Assembly (NCBI GenBank): GCA_020747065.1
Contig: JAGMVK010000006.1
Coordinates: forward strand, 1,612,001-1,676,000
DNA: 64,000 nt
Source of the DNA: Cadophora sp. MPI-SDFR-AT-0126
Lineage: Eukaryota > Ascomycota > Leotiomycetes > Helotiales > Ploettnerulaceae
Direction: 5' to 3'
Both the position numbers and the translations under genes were made by a program. Positions within the stretch are counted from its first letter, which is position 1, and each line of letters opens with the position of its first letter. Below are positions 21,979-32,755 of the stretch, in pieces. Below the pieces are notes generated by a model. The model did not search any database. It had not been told where the DNA came from and saw only the letters and a program-made list of their open reading frames with translations.

Positions 21979-23418
21979 CTAATCAGACACAACAGCATCA
22001 TCATTAACACTCCATCTCCTCTCTCGCTCTCTCCCACTCCGACCACTTTCACTTGCCCTTTCTTCCTTCTCCTTCTCTTTATCCTTCGACTTCGCAGTCT
22101 CGTCCTCTGAATCTACAACAGCTGTATCATTTTCCGGTTCTGTAACAGGTACAACCGTCTTTGCGGACGCAGACTCGACTCTGTCTTCTCTCTTAGCCGC
22201 ATCAGATTCCTCATCGAGTTTTTGAGGAACTTCAAATGCAGGCTTCCCGTAGTCTTCCAATGGATCCCTAACCCTCTCTCCGGGAGTGGGAGAAAACGGC
22301 CGTACACCTCTCGGCCTGTTCAACAGCGCCGAACTGGGCATATCCCTCTCCGAAAATATACTAGTTACATCCGTATCCCTAACGCCTGATACCGCACCCG
22401 CAAGACTCTGATATGGCAAACCGTCGACCACTAGACTGTCACTCCTCGCGTGTTGCATACCTCCAGCACCTAGGCTATCCTCAGTAGCGAGAATACTCCT
22501 GTTCTGCGGCAATATGCTGAAAATCTTCGCGCCGTGATTAGGATGCGCATCGGTACCAGCATGCTCCTCGTTAGCAAACAGATCCCTTCCCTTTTCCAAT
22601 AACTCATCCAAACCACCACCATTCCAACCCTTCCTAGCCAGCGCCTCGAAAATATCAACTTCAGCCCTCACAAGCCCAGCGCTACACTCCACGATCCCCT
22701 TACTCATCTCCTGACAATCCCGCAGCAACCCACGACTATGCCCACCACTCAACCCAGTCAACTGATCCAGCTTCCCCGTCAGCTGCACCAAATGCTCTCT
22801 AAATTTGCCCACATCCCTCTTCCGCTGCTTATGCAACCTCAAGCCCTCCTTTTCCATCTTTCTAATCTCTTTGCTCATCGTCTTTGCCTCTCTCTGATAC
22901 CCGACCTCCTCCTCCTCCATGCGCCGCCTCCACTGATCTAGCTCATGCAACAGCGGTACCTCGAAACTCCTGTACACCGTCTCGCTCAGAATCTGCTGGT
23001 GGTTCGCTATGAGCTGATGCACGCCACTAGCCGCCATCAAGCTGTCTGCCGTACAGTTCCCTTTCGCAGAGAAGCTGTTCGACATTGATCCCGCGGTAGA
23101 AGAAGGCATAGCTTCGCTGCGGGCTTCCTTCAGTCGGGCGCATGCTTCGAGTGCGGATCCGAATGTGGATGCGGAGACCGAGAGGGCGGCGAGGGCCAGT
23201 CGGTATGCTTTTGCGGAGGAGAGGAGGTCTGAGTAGGCTGTTTGCGAAGCTTCGAGGTCGGCTTTCTTGAGCACGGCATGTGGGGACCGCGGGGGTGGGG
23301 GAAGAGGCAGGTTGAAGGAACTCGGTATTGGGTTAGCGGTGCTGGCGTATGAGTAGGTTGGTGAAGAAGGGATTGGAGGGAGCGCAGAGGGACTGGGTGG
23401 TCGGCTGTCTGTTGACAT
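21979..23418 (-). CDS. IVY1: Ivy1-like phospholipid-binding (I-BAR type) vacuolar protein
   Basis: Single exon, 479 aa. Yeast Ivy1 binds phosphoinositides and the Rab Ypt7 at the vacuole. The N-terminal 45 residues are Pro/Ser-rich. The helical core, about 48-275, begins VLKKADLEASQTAYSDLLSSAKAYRLALAALS, includes VHQLIANHQQILSETVYRSFEVPLLHELDQWRRRMEEEE and LGK/CQEMSKGIVECSAGLVRAEVDIFEALARKGW, and is a BAR-like coiled helix bundle. The C-terminal 150 residues are low-complexity, highly charged (KSKDKEKEKEERASES) and likely disordered. It is convergent with NUP53 (246 nt between stops). Family call is from overall resemblance of the helical core. Confidence 0.75.
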   Translation of the reverse strand: MSTDSRPPSPSALPPIPSSPTYSYASTANPIPSSFNLPLPPPPRSPHAVLKKADLEASQTAYSDLLSSAKAYRLALAALSVSASTFGSALEACARLKEARSEAMPSSTAGSMSNSFSAKGNCTADSLMAASGVHQLIANHQQILSETVYRSFEVPLLHELDQWRRRMEEEEVGYQREAKTMSKEIRKMEKEGLRLHKQRKRDVGKFREHLVQLTGKLDQLTGLSGGHSRGLLRDCQEMSKGIVECSAGLVRAEVDIFEALARKGWNGGGLDELLEKGRDLFANEEHAGTDAHPNHGAKIFSILPQNRSILATEDSLGAGGMQHARSDSLVVDGLPYQSLAGAVSGVRDTDVTSIFSERDMPSSALLNRPRGVRPFSPTPGERVRDPLEDYGKPAFEVPQKLDEESDAAKREDRVESASAKTVVPVTEPENDTAVVDSEDETAKSKDKEKEKEERASESGRSGRERERRWSVNDDAVVSD

Positions 23419-23889
23419 CTTGAAGCCTTTGCCGTCGGCTTAGATGTTGATGCCTTGTTTGTTTGTTTTGTTTACAGAATTTGATCGGATTAGTGGGACA
23501 GCTTCCAGCTATGTCCGTAGTAAGAAAGGAGGGCGGAGTCTCAGAATCGAGGAGGCTATCATTAATCAGATAGATTCGATGAAGTCCTGCGCTTGACTCG
23601 TGATGGGAAAGATGGGATGATGGTTTCTTGGTTCCGGGTTGAAGTCAGAAGACTGGCTGAACCTTATCCATATAAACAAGGGCACGATAAGGAACCGACC
23701 CCTGCAGCTTTCTGCAACCCCCCAGCCTCAGCTTCGTGTGCTCCTTCCCCTCAGGGCGCATTGACTTGCGCTCCTTCTCTACCAGCAGCGCAAGTACTCA
23801 ATTCAAAATCAAATCAGTACCTGGAATACGGAGTGACCCCTTACCCATACAGCCCTTCAACGCAACGACACACCGACCTTGCAGCTACA
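23419..23889. promoter_or_regulatory. Divergent promoter between IVY1-like and thioesterase genes
   Basis: About 470 nt. A TATAAA box lies at 23671-23676, roughly 215 nt before the thioesterase ATG. The thioesterase reading frame stays open upstream, but the sequence there is Pro/Ser-rich and looks like 5' UTR. Confidence 0.4.
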
Positions 23890-24780
23890 ATGTCGAAACC
23901 AACCTCCCTCATCATTCCAGCCGTGGCTAAGCACACCAGCACCGTTATAATGGCTCACGGCCTTGGAGACTCTGGCGCAGGATGGGTTTCCCTTGCAGAG
24001 AATTGGCGCCGCAGACAAAAGTTCGACGAGGTCAAATTTATATTCCCAAATGCGCCTGCTATTCCCATAACTGTAGTAGGTACACTCTCCTCAGCCTACT
24101 ATTGGAATGTCTCTAATTATTTTCAGAACTTTGGAATGCAGATGCCAGGATGGTATGATATTGTAAGGCCTCGCGACAGCGTCCGTTTATTGCCCATACT
24201 GTCCAATCCATACATTCGCAAGTCCTCTCACTAATATCGAATAGCTTGAATTTGGAGACCTCCAAGCCGGCCAAGATGAGAAAGGCATCCTCACATCCCG
24301 CGACTACTTCCATAGCCTGATTGCCTCCGAAATCGAAGCCGGCATCCCCTCGAATCGCATTGTCCTTGGTGGTTTCTCTCAAGGCGGTGCCATGTCGATT
24401 TTCTCCGGCATTACAGCACCCACGAAACTTGGTGGCATATTCGGACTGTCTTGCTATCTGCTGTTACATAGCAAACTGAAGGAATTTATACCAAGTGGCA
24501 ATCCAAATAAGGACACACCGATCTTCATGGGTCATGGTGATAGCGATCCGCTGGTGAAGCCAGAGTGGGGACAGATGACTGCTAACTTCCTGGGAAAGAA
24601 CGGCTGGAAGGTGGACTTGAAGATGTACAAGTGAGTGGTAGTAGCCATCTCTGCGCCCTGGTGCATGCTAATACTGAGTATAGGGGATTGGAGCACTCGG
24701 CACTGCCAGAGGAGATTGATGACGTTGAGAAATACTTGAATGAGAGAATACCGGCACTTGGAGACAGGCCGACTCTCTGA
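23890..24780 (+). CDS. Acyl-protein thioesterase 1
   Basis: Exons 23890..24075, 24127..24162, 24245..24630, 24684..24780 (234 aa, in frame). Serine hydrolase that removes palmitate from S-acylated proteins such as Ras and G-alpha. Alpha/beta hydrolase fold with the full triad visible: Ser119 in GFSQGG, Asp175 in GHGDSDPLV, His207 in KGLEHS. Other family blocks are VIMAHGLGDSGAGW (oxyanion loop), FPNAPAIPIT and MPGWYDI, the last two brought together by intron 1. Length is normal. Start is the ATG at 23890 (context CTACAATGTC), matching the family N-terminus; 297 nt of open frame upstream are ignored. Exon 2 is only 36 nt. Confidence 0.93.
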
Positions 24781-25073
24781 CTAGAAGAACAGGGATCAGG
24801 AATGAATAACTACACAATGTTGCTAGTAGTTCTTGTGACATGTATCACGGCTATGGTCGGATGGTACATGGTCAAAAAGCCACAGAGAAATGTTTCTCGT
24901 TCGTAGAGAGACCAGAATGAAAAGCGAATCGTAGTTACTGATCTAGATGAAATAAAAATGCATTGCAGAATCACGCCACAAGTCGTACTTCCGATCCGTA
25001 ACAAGTGCTCACGGAATAATTCCATAGAAGGCTGAGAATTGAAACCCGTCATTAGCCAATCATTCGCTGACTG

Positions 25074-26388
25074 ATGCTTACCAGCGCCCTTTTACGAATC
25101 AGCCCTGGTCCCATCCGGTTACCCACACGCTACAGGAACTTAAGCTCAGCCTCGTCTCCTTCCAGCTGTCACCATCCTCAGAGTACCCTCCTTGTCTCAA
25201 TGCCTTTCCCATCCTTTCGCTCCCTCACGCTTGTAGTAACTCTACTAGTCTTAGCACTTGCTCTCTTCCTCTCTTCGATAACAGATTATATTCCCTCGTT
25301 ACACAATTTCGTTAAGAATCTTTCATCGGGCTCGGCTCCCACCGAAGCTCGAAAAACAGATGGTCGCTTCCAAGCCTCCGGGAATTTGAATATGTCTACG
25401 ACGGGAAGGACGCCTGTTTATTTTCTAAGCCATGGTGGTGTAAGTCACATGTTTACAATCCTACTTCGGCTGGTTTTGTCCTTGGATAAGGATTTTCGAA
25501 GTGAGTTTCAGTAAACATGGCTAATGAAGCATAGCCTAACATAATGTACGAGAAAGACCACCCAGTCTACCCACAACTCCAGAAGATCGGCCGGGAAATC
25601 ACACAGAAAGTCAAGCCCAAAGCCGTCGTTGTCTTCTCGGCACATTGGCAAGGAGAGCCGAACGCTGTTGAAGTCAATACTTTCGAAACGACGGAATTGA
25701 TATACGAGTATGATGACCCCTATTTGCCTCGCTTAACGCCTGTTCTTCTAAAACTCGAAGAATTATTTTGACATTTCGCAGCTTCTACGGCTTCCCAGAC
25801 CACTACTACAAAGAAACATACCCCAATAAAGGCTCTTTCCCACTAGCTCAGCACGTCATCGAAGTCCTTACCAAACACAACATCGCAGCCTCTGGAACAC
25901 GCCGCGGCCTCGATCATGGGGTATGGGCATCCTTCAAAGTCGCCTTTGACCCGATTACCAACCCCCTGGACGTCCCAATAGTCCAAGTCTCGCTCTTCGC
26001 CTCCGAGTCGCCGACGCAACACCTCGCACTCGGTCGTGCAGTCTCCTCCCTCCGCAGCGAAGGCATCGTGCTGATCATGTCTGGTATGGCGATCCATAAC
26101 CTTCGCGATATGCGTTTTGGGACTGACGGCGAACCGATGTGGTATGGTCCAACTTTTGATGAGGCGCTGAGAGAGGCGGTTGAGTTCGAGGGGGGTGTTG
26201 AGGAGAGGGATGGCATGATGGTGGAGTTGTTGAAGAGAAAGGATGCTAGGGCTGCGCATCCGAGTTTTGATCATCTGTTGCCTGTGCATGTAGGTGTTGG
26301 GGCGAGTGCGGGAGATAGAGGAGTGAGATTGTGGACGCTAGTAGAGGGGAGCTTCAGTTGGGCGATGTTTAGATGGGGAGAGTTGTGA
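25074..26388 (+). CDS. LigB-family extradiol ring-cleavage dioxygenase (DODA-like) with N-terminal leader
   Basis: Exons 25074..25439, 25535..25707, 25782..26388 (381 aa, in frame). Class III extradiol dioxygenase fold related to 4,5-DOPA dioxygenase; these non-haem metal enzymes open catechol-type rings. Metal-site and active-site histidines are visible in YFLSHGGP (His120), VFSAHWQG (His159) and SGMAIHNLRD; LDHGVWASFKVAFD and LPVHVGVGAS are also family blocks. The first 110 residues are an unusual addition: an Arg/Ser-rich presequence-like start, then a hydrophobic helix LTLVVTLLVLALALFLSSI. A start at 25201 would drop the presequence but keep the helix. Substrate unknown. It lies 17 kb from the quinate cluster, so a direct pathway link is only speculative. 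Confidence 0.85.
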
Positions 26389-26579
26389 GCTGTGTCGGGA
26401 CAAGATCCTTGGGATCATTTGGCGTATTGTCGTTCCAGGCCATTTACGATATGACAATGTGACAAGATTTATGTCGATAATGAGATCCAGACCTTGGAAC
26501 CTTGTGACCTTGAATGATGGACTGTCTCGGCGCTTCCCTTGTCGGGCCAGTTCTTCCTTCCGCTCATCTCCTCGTTTTT

Positions 26580-28640
26580 TCAACGAATCTCAAAAACAAT
26601 TCCGTCTCCCTTTAGATCTTTCACAGCCTCTCCTTTCATAACTCCATGAACATAGCACTCACCGACAAACTTCCAACAACTTTCTGTTTTCCGCAAAACA
26701 TAAGGGGTATCACCACCGAAAAGGATGCAAACGTGATCTTCGGGGAGGAGTCCTTTGGGCCCCAAGCCCATGCGTCCGTTCCCTGTAATGAAGAACTGTC
26801 GTTCTGAGCAGTAGTCTTCCACTAGTCGAAGATATGCATCAGGATCACCCGTCATGTCAGTGAGGACTTCAATGTCTTCGGCTATTTCCACGACTTCTGG
26901 ATCAACGCTGACATTCGAGATCAGGAAATTTTCGTCTTTTGATCCGGAAGCCATTACTTCAAATCCGCCCTTGGCCTGACAGTATCGAGGCATCTTTTTC
27001 CGAAAAGCTCTGACACTACCTTGATACGTAGCATCATTTTCAGCTTCCTTCTGATTCAGCATGAGACCCGCTGTGAGAGTCAAGTGGAAGATATCCAGGC
27101 GGTTGTCCTCGGGATATATCGTAGTAGCCTTGCTACCCATCTCCTGCCAAGCCCTATCAATTGCTGTTTGATGTGGTTCGTATCCAATAAGCCTAGAAAA
27201 TGCGACGTCGCTTACACATGTTACCACATCGATTTCTAGCCCTTTCACAATCAAAGCGTTTTCATCAGCAGAAGGTATTAGACACAATGAGATATCTCCG
27301 CTAGCACGGAAAAAAGTCCCATGATCCTGTCGATCAACAAGGGGAAGTGCAATATTCGGACAATCCCATCTCGGAACCCAAGAAGGAAAGACAACTTTCT
27401 CGTCAGGCGGACCCCATTCAATGCTTGACAATGTCTCAGTGCCAAATTCCGATTCGTTGCTTGTGTGTTTCCATGTCAATGGAGAGCGAGGATCAGGTAC
27501 CCAGCACACAGCCGAAAGGATCTGCAGACTGCGTTCGTGCTCAATCAAAAACCGGGATACGTCTCGATATGTCTCCTCAAGAGACTTCGAGTAATCGGGT
27601 TTTAATCTAGGATCTTCACTGCCCTCTGCTTCCAAAGCCATGCCCAATAATGCAAAAATCTTATCTCTCGGATCAGTCGCTTTGCTTGGTCGCATCTGCC
27701 TGATAAGGTTCGTTAGTGGGACGTGAAATGAGGCATTGCGATCCAATTTATGGCAACCGATTCGATTGGGCCAGGTGACCATTCCAAGGTGGCCATTTCC
27801 TGCTGGCAAGTGCTTGTAATTTTTTGTTGCAAACCAGCTTGATGCTATGTAGATTATCATCCAGGAGATTTCGTAGTCACCGATGAAAGCAACGGCGTTG
27901 GATGCTACACGGACTTCTTGGACAATCCAGACACGCCCAAACCCTACCAGCTGTCAACAATAGGTCCGCTTCATTGTCTTTTCACAGTAGTCAACATCCC
28001 CTATACATGACTGCAAGGACGCAAACTGCAAGAACGAGAATCTCTTGCAGTACTCACATTCACGGCCGAAAAATCGAATCAGGCTGTCCCATTCAGGAGA
28101 ATCCAAAGGCGGCAGCCCCCATGCCTCATTGTCCTTCGCAGAAGGGTATCTGCTCTGCGTAAGCTGTTCCCCATCACCAGTCATTTTCTCCTGTAAAGCC
28201 AAATTGAACACCTTCATGATCAAGGGGACAGCCACAGGCAAGTCATTGGTCGCAGGTCCTAAATAGATGAGCACCGGCGAAGCTCTGCCATAGATTGCAG
28301 ACATGAGCTGAACCTGCTCCGTCCTTTCTTCAATATTGTTCTGATCAATACATATGGCGTCTATCCATAGAACTTTGACTTCAGTCCCGTGGCGAACTCG
28401 TACGAGTGCTAGGGCTAGATTCGATGTGATCTTAAGTAATCCCTCCCCACTTACGGAGATTGTATAATCGAATTCTGGACTTCCCCAGCAGTAGGATAGA
28501 GCTTCGAAAGGGGGTGCATCGTCTAGGTTGACTATTTGGAGCTGGCATTGACCCGACTCATGCTTTGTACCCGGCTCGAGGTACAGGAGACGAATGTGGT
28601 TTCCGCCTGGAAGGGGAGCGTACTCATACAACTCGGTCAT
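26580..28640 (-). CDS. HET-domain (heterokaryon incompatibility) protein
   Basis: Exons 28640..28058 and 27943..26580 (648 aa, in frame). HET proteins trigger cell death when genetically different hyphae fuse. HET domain motifs: PPFEALSYCWG at about 44-53, the LWIDAICIDQNNIEERTEQVQLMSAIYGRA block at 91-120, and WFGRVWIVQEVRVAS, which is recovered only when the intron (GTGAGT...GGTAG) is removed. Downstream the usual DPRDKIFALLGMA segment appears, then about 300 residues of variable C-terminus with a typical VLRKTESCWKFVGECYVHGVMKGEAV ending. No NACHT, ankyrin or WD repeats are attached. HET genes are numerous in ascomycetes, so a specific incompatibility role cannot be claimed. Confidence 0.92.
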
Positions 28641-29552
28641 TGTTTTGGTAAAGCATACAATGCTTGCCGAACGCCCTAGAAACGAGGCCGAGAAAATGGT
28701 GTGGAGAAAGCAAGCTGCAAGCTGATATTTTGCAAAATGCTGTAGTCCAATTCGAGCTGACGATCTCAAGTGAAAGCGGATCAGCAGCCTCCAGGGGTGT
28801 CGTCACTCACGTGCCAGAAAGAAAGCACACCTTGATTGACAAGATGGAGCTCAGAGTGGCGTAAAAAATTATCATGGGAATTTCCATATTCGATTATCCA
28901 AACTTTAAGACAAACTGGCAGATCCGCACCAACTGCGTGTAGATATTCTCACATGACCGTCTCATGTGATTGCACTCATGTCTTGAGCTGTTCGGATCGC
29001 AAGTCCTGATATGTGTTATTGCGTTGTCAGTTAGTTTTTCAAAGCAAAACCCTGCATTAAGTGGTATGACTGGTTCGATTACTAACCTTTACACGTCAGG
29101 TTTTCGCGGGTGCTACTGAGCTGTGCAGAGGCAGTGACTTACCAAGAACTCCGCGTTTACAGGCTGTATCATTGTAAACATGCAGTGCGAAGCATTGCTC
29201 GAGTATCGTATTTTCAGGAGCCAATGAAATTGAGGAGCCGATCACTTTTGACAGGTAGGCTTCGACCTTGGCTAAGCTGCCAATCCTCGGCGCCCAGAAG
29301 CCCAATCCAAAAGTGGTCTGCTCGATGCTGAAACCTTGACTTGCTGAATACATGGAGTTTGCTTGATGTCAAAATGAACAAGAAGATCTTCTTTGTGATG
29401 GCAGTGCAGGATTCACAAAGACAAGGCTAGATTGTAGATATATATTGAGCACCGTTCAACCTAATTACCTGTTCTCTTCAGAGACATTATAATCCACTTT
29501 TACAAGTTCATTCCAGCCCATATACTCTCTTCTTGTCAACAGAATTAAACTC
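28641..29552. other. Intergenic region between divergent genes
   Basis: About 910 nt. A TATATATT stretch near 29437 lies 110-120 nt before the next start. No exon or RNA gene recognised. Confidence 0.5.
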
Positions 29553-31220
29553 ATGGACAAATTCAACGCATTTGGCAACGGGGTCGTCAAGACAGTAGCT
29601 GCTGGTATTGGTTTTGCATCCGAGAGCGTGAACAGCTACAAGGAAAAGAAGCTTGAGGAGTACAGTTCCGACAAAGGCAGCGTCGGCAAAGCCGTTCGAA
29701 TGTTGAGACCACCACCACCCCAGCAGCAAAACCCATACTTCGAAACCAACAACAGCAAAACATGGGCACTGGATGACGCTCAGGAGAAAGAGGCACCAGT
29801 AGCAGCTCCAGCAAAGACCAAAAAAGAAATCAAAGAGCGAGACACCAACAAGATCATAGCATCATATTTCCGCCGTCATCCAGCTCCAGAACAGAAAGAT
29901 GGCAAATACCCAATCATTCAGAAGCTTCCTTTGCCCGTAATTCTACCACAGAAGAGACCGAAAGATCGTTCTCGAGGATTCGTCAAAGCATACGCACCAG
30001 TACTGAAGCATTCAGGAATAGATCAAGCAACTTTTCTCGACTTCCTCGAGACGTTCGAGCAAGGAATACGAGCTTCGCCGTGGCTGGAAGCCATCAACCT
30101 AGTCTCACTTGCTGCACTGTCACTCCCAATCCCTGAAGCCATAGCCATCGATATAGCTTGTATGGTCGTCATCGAGACTGCTACCAGTGTGCAGACCAGG
30201 ACTCGGTCAGTAACTCAAACACGAACGTTGACGCAGAGGCTAACTTTTCCAGTGGGAATGACTTGCTGTCGAAATTCAACGAGGAGTTCTTCCAACCTCG
30301 AGGACTATTCGGCCTACTCATGACCTCGAAGGCGGAAAATGCATCGAAAGGAGAGGAAGAACTTGCCATCTCGTCAATAGTCTCGCGAGCTCGCATCAGT
30401 CTCTACGAGGACAAAGTCGCTCAGAGGGCGCGAAACTTACGCCGGTCAGATGGATCGACGAACACCATTCCTGAAGCTGCCCCTCTCATCTTCCCAGGCC
30501 TGGATGAGCTATCTCAAAAGACTGATGAGAAGTCAAAGAAGAAAAAAGACTCGCTGACGTCCGCGTCTGAATTTGTGAATAATTATCTTGACAAGAGGGC
30601 TGTAGCGAAATATGCAAGTCAACGATACTGATAGTCTGTCCGTTGGGAATTTGCTAACACTTCGACAGGGTGTAAAACATCCGGACAGCACTCTTACTCA
30701 GCCAAAGCCTGTCTTCAAGTCAAGATATGCGGATCCAACACATCCTGCAGCAAGTGGAAATTTTCGAGCTCTCCTCACGGGAGGAAAGTCTGTTACTCAA
30801 CTGCCTAAGGACGAAGAGAAACGTAAGATTGGGGACGCTAGAGCGGATACCGACGAGCCTCATAAGGAGAAGAATCTTGACAACCTCGTGTCTCAAGACG
30901 TCTCGTCCGATGAAAATGCCAAGAAGCCTGAAGCCGCAGAGGAGAGGACTGGCAGCGAGGACAGTGTGCGAAGTAGCGACGGAAATCTAGTTGCTCCAGG
31001 TGCCAAACAAGGTGGAATTATGACACCTGTGAAGAAGGCGATCAAGAGTGTATGCTGCTTCCACTCTATTCGTAAGGATTTACTGATATGCGTCTAGAAC
31101 GTTATGTATCTACTCATTGTCAATATGCCGACTGAAGAGGAAATGGCTGCTGCGCAAGCAGCGATTGCAAAAGCAGGGAAAGGCCAGATGCATGATGCTT
31201 GGGAACGCTGTTGGTTGTGA
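29553..31220 (+). CDS. Fungal-specific protein of unknown function
   Basis: Proposed exons 29553..30205, 30253..30601, 30669..31049, 31098..31220 (501 aa, in frame). I do not assign a function. The N-terminus FGNGVVKTVAAGIGFASESVNSYKEKKLEE is a glycine-spaced amphipathic helix as seen in many fungal orphan proteins, followed by a PPPPQQQ linker. A charged middle region has FRRHPAPEQKDGKYPIIQKLPLPVILPQKRPKDRSRGFVKAYAP and two hydrophobic helical stretches (FLDFLETFEQGIRASPWLEAINLVSLAALSLP). The C-terminal half is marked by FFQPRGLFGLLMT, FKSRYADPTHPAASG and NVMYLLIVNMPTEEEM. Introns 1 and 4 have good signals (GCTAAC branch). The donor at 30602 (GTAGCG) was chosen mainly to keep frame. Confidence 0.75.
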
Positions 31221-31724
31221 TAAAATGAAGTCGAGTGTCTTAAAGTCTGGTTGATAGAAGCATCTAAGCACTTGCATAGTATGCTGGTAATTGAAACCTT
31301 GAGAGTGACAACTCGCGCATGGTGTCAAACTTATTCGGCTCCGAATACTCGCTTGCATTCAAATTGCATCAGAAGTCCACAAGAACCAGCATGATTGCAC
31401 ACTTGCGCATAACCCGCGTAACCCTTCGTGTACAAAACTGAAGAAATCAGAATACGCATGGTGCGAAGGTCCTTTTCGAAATTTTGGGCTCTTGATTAGT
31501 TCGTATCCATAGCTCTTGTTGTGTCGATGTCCGTAGGTTATCGGCCAGAAATTCACTCCATCACTTCTTATCCCATGTACAAGTACACCCAGCCCATGGT
31601 CATAACGAACCGCTATTGCATTGAGAAGCTATCGTGCAAGACCTCGCAAAGCCCATATGCCATCCTGGCGCGATCCTGCCCCGAACCCAAACCACAAAAA
31701 CAGCAGAAAGAAACCTAACTCCCC
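31221..31724. other. Intergenic region
   Basis: About 500 nt between convergent 3' ends; nothing recognised. Confidence 0.5.
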
Positions 31725-32433
31725 TTAACGAGTAGAGGCCTGGATCTTCTTTGGCGCACCCTTGGCACCCATCTTGCTTGTGACTCTGGCATTTCCCTTT
31801 GCGGCACCGGCAGCGTTCTTCGCCTTCTCAGCCTTCTTTGCGCTCTGGGCAGCAGCTCGCTTCTCCTTGCCCTCCTTGATAGCAGCTTGACGGGCGGCGG
31901 AGCGGGCTTCTGGTCTTTGACTGCGACGCTCCTTGATCACATCGAGGGAGGCACCAACGATAGCACGTTGCGACTTGACCGTACGGCGGGATCGCTTCTT
32001 GGCAACTTCCTGTTGTTGAGAGTATGGTTAGCCCAGCTCCTTACTTCACCAGATATCCGGCCTGTTATCCTTCTAATACGCCAGACAGAGTCGCAGGAGT
32101 ATTCGTACCTCAGAGATACCCTTCTTGTGTTGTCTGCGGAACAGGACAGTCCAGGCAATTCGGCGGGGGTTCTTGCGTTGGAGGAAGAGGGATTCAGTCT
32201 TTCCATTCTGGAAGCGGAAGATCTTGGAGTCACCGCGGACGTAGAGCTTGCCCTGTAATTCTCCCCGTCAGCACTCCATTCTATCGCCATTTCCCTCTCT
32301 CTATCCCAGTCTGCAGTCTCCTTCCCGTCCTTCAATTGTCCTTCGCCACTCCACAGGTGTCGCAGCGCCGGGGGGACCGTACCTTTCCAGGGTAGATCTT
32401 CTCGCCGGAGAAGGTATCGTCGTAAGTACGCAT
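31725..32433 (-). CDS. RPL24: 60S ribosomal protein L24
   Basis: Exons 32433..32383, 32252..32109, 32009..31725 (159 aa, in frame). Cytosolic large-subunit protein eL24. The N-terminus [61 protein letters not shown] and [31 protein letters not shown] are the family's conserved blocks. The C-terminal tail is the usual Ala/Lys-rich extension. The start ATG at 32433 gives the standard length. Three exons, all with GT-AG introns. It shares a 322-nt divergent promoter with TRM44, which contains a CACGTGACGT element. Confidence 0.96.
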
Positions 32434-32755
32434 TTTGACTGGTGTACGCCGACTTTGTTGTTGATGTTTCGGATACCCAAGTCGTCTATGGGAGTTGATT
32501 GTCGTTGAGGTGATTAGCTCGCCGCGACTTTTTTTCGCAATTGCAGTGTGGGAGTCGATTCGCTAAAGGAGCACTACCCGCACACCCTTGTCAAGCTTGA
32601 ATTATCACGTGACGTACACCTGACAGCACCATCAAGAGTCTTGCGATTCGCAACAGCCGCATGGTCCTCAAGGACCGCTTCATCGCTCTCCGATTGGGGC
32701 TGGACAGTATATAGCTTTCAGAACTCACTCATCTCACTTTCAAGGCTCATACGAA
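32434..32755. promoter_or_regulatory. Divergent RPL24/TRM44 promoter with CACGTGACGT element
   Basis: The 322 nt between the two starts contain ATCACGTGACGT around 32604-32615: an E-box-like CACGTG (32606-32611) overlapping a CRE-like half site. bHLH or bZIP binding is an inference from motif identity. A TATATAG lies at 32707-32713, about 45 nt before the TRM44 start. Confidence 0.45.

Noticed and set aside
23593..23889. In-frame N-terminal extension of the acyl-protein thioesterase
   Set aside because: Pro/Ser-rich sequence upstream of the normal family start, containing a TATA box; it looks like promoter and 5' UTR.
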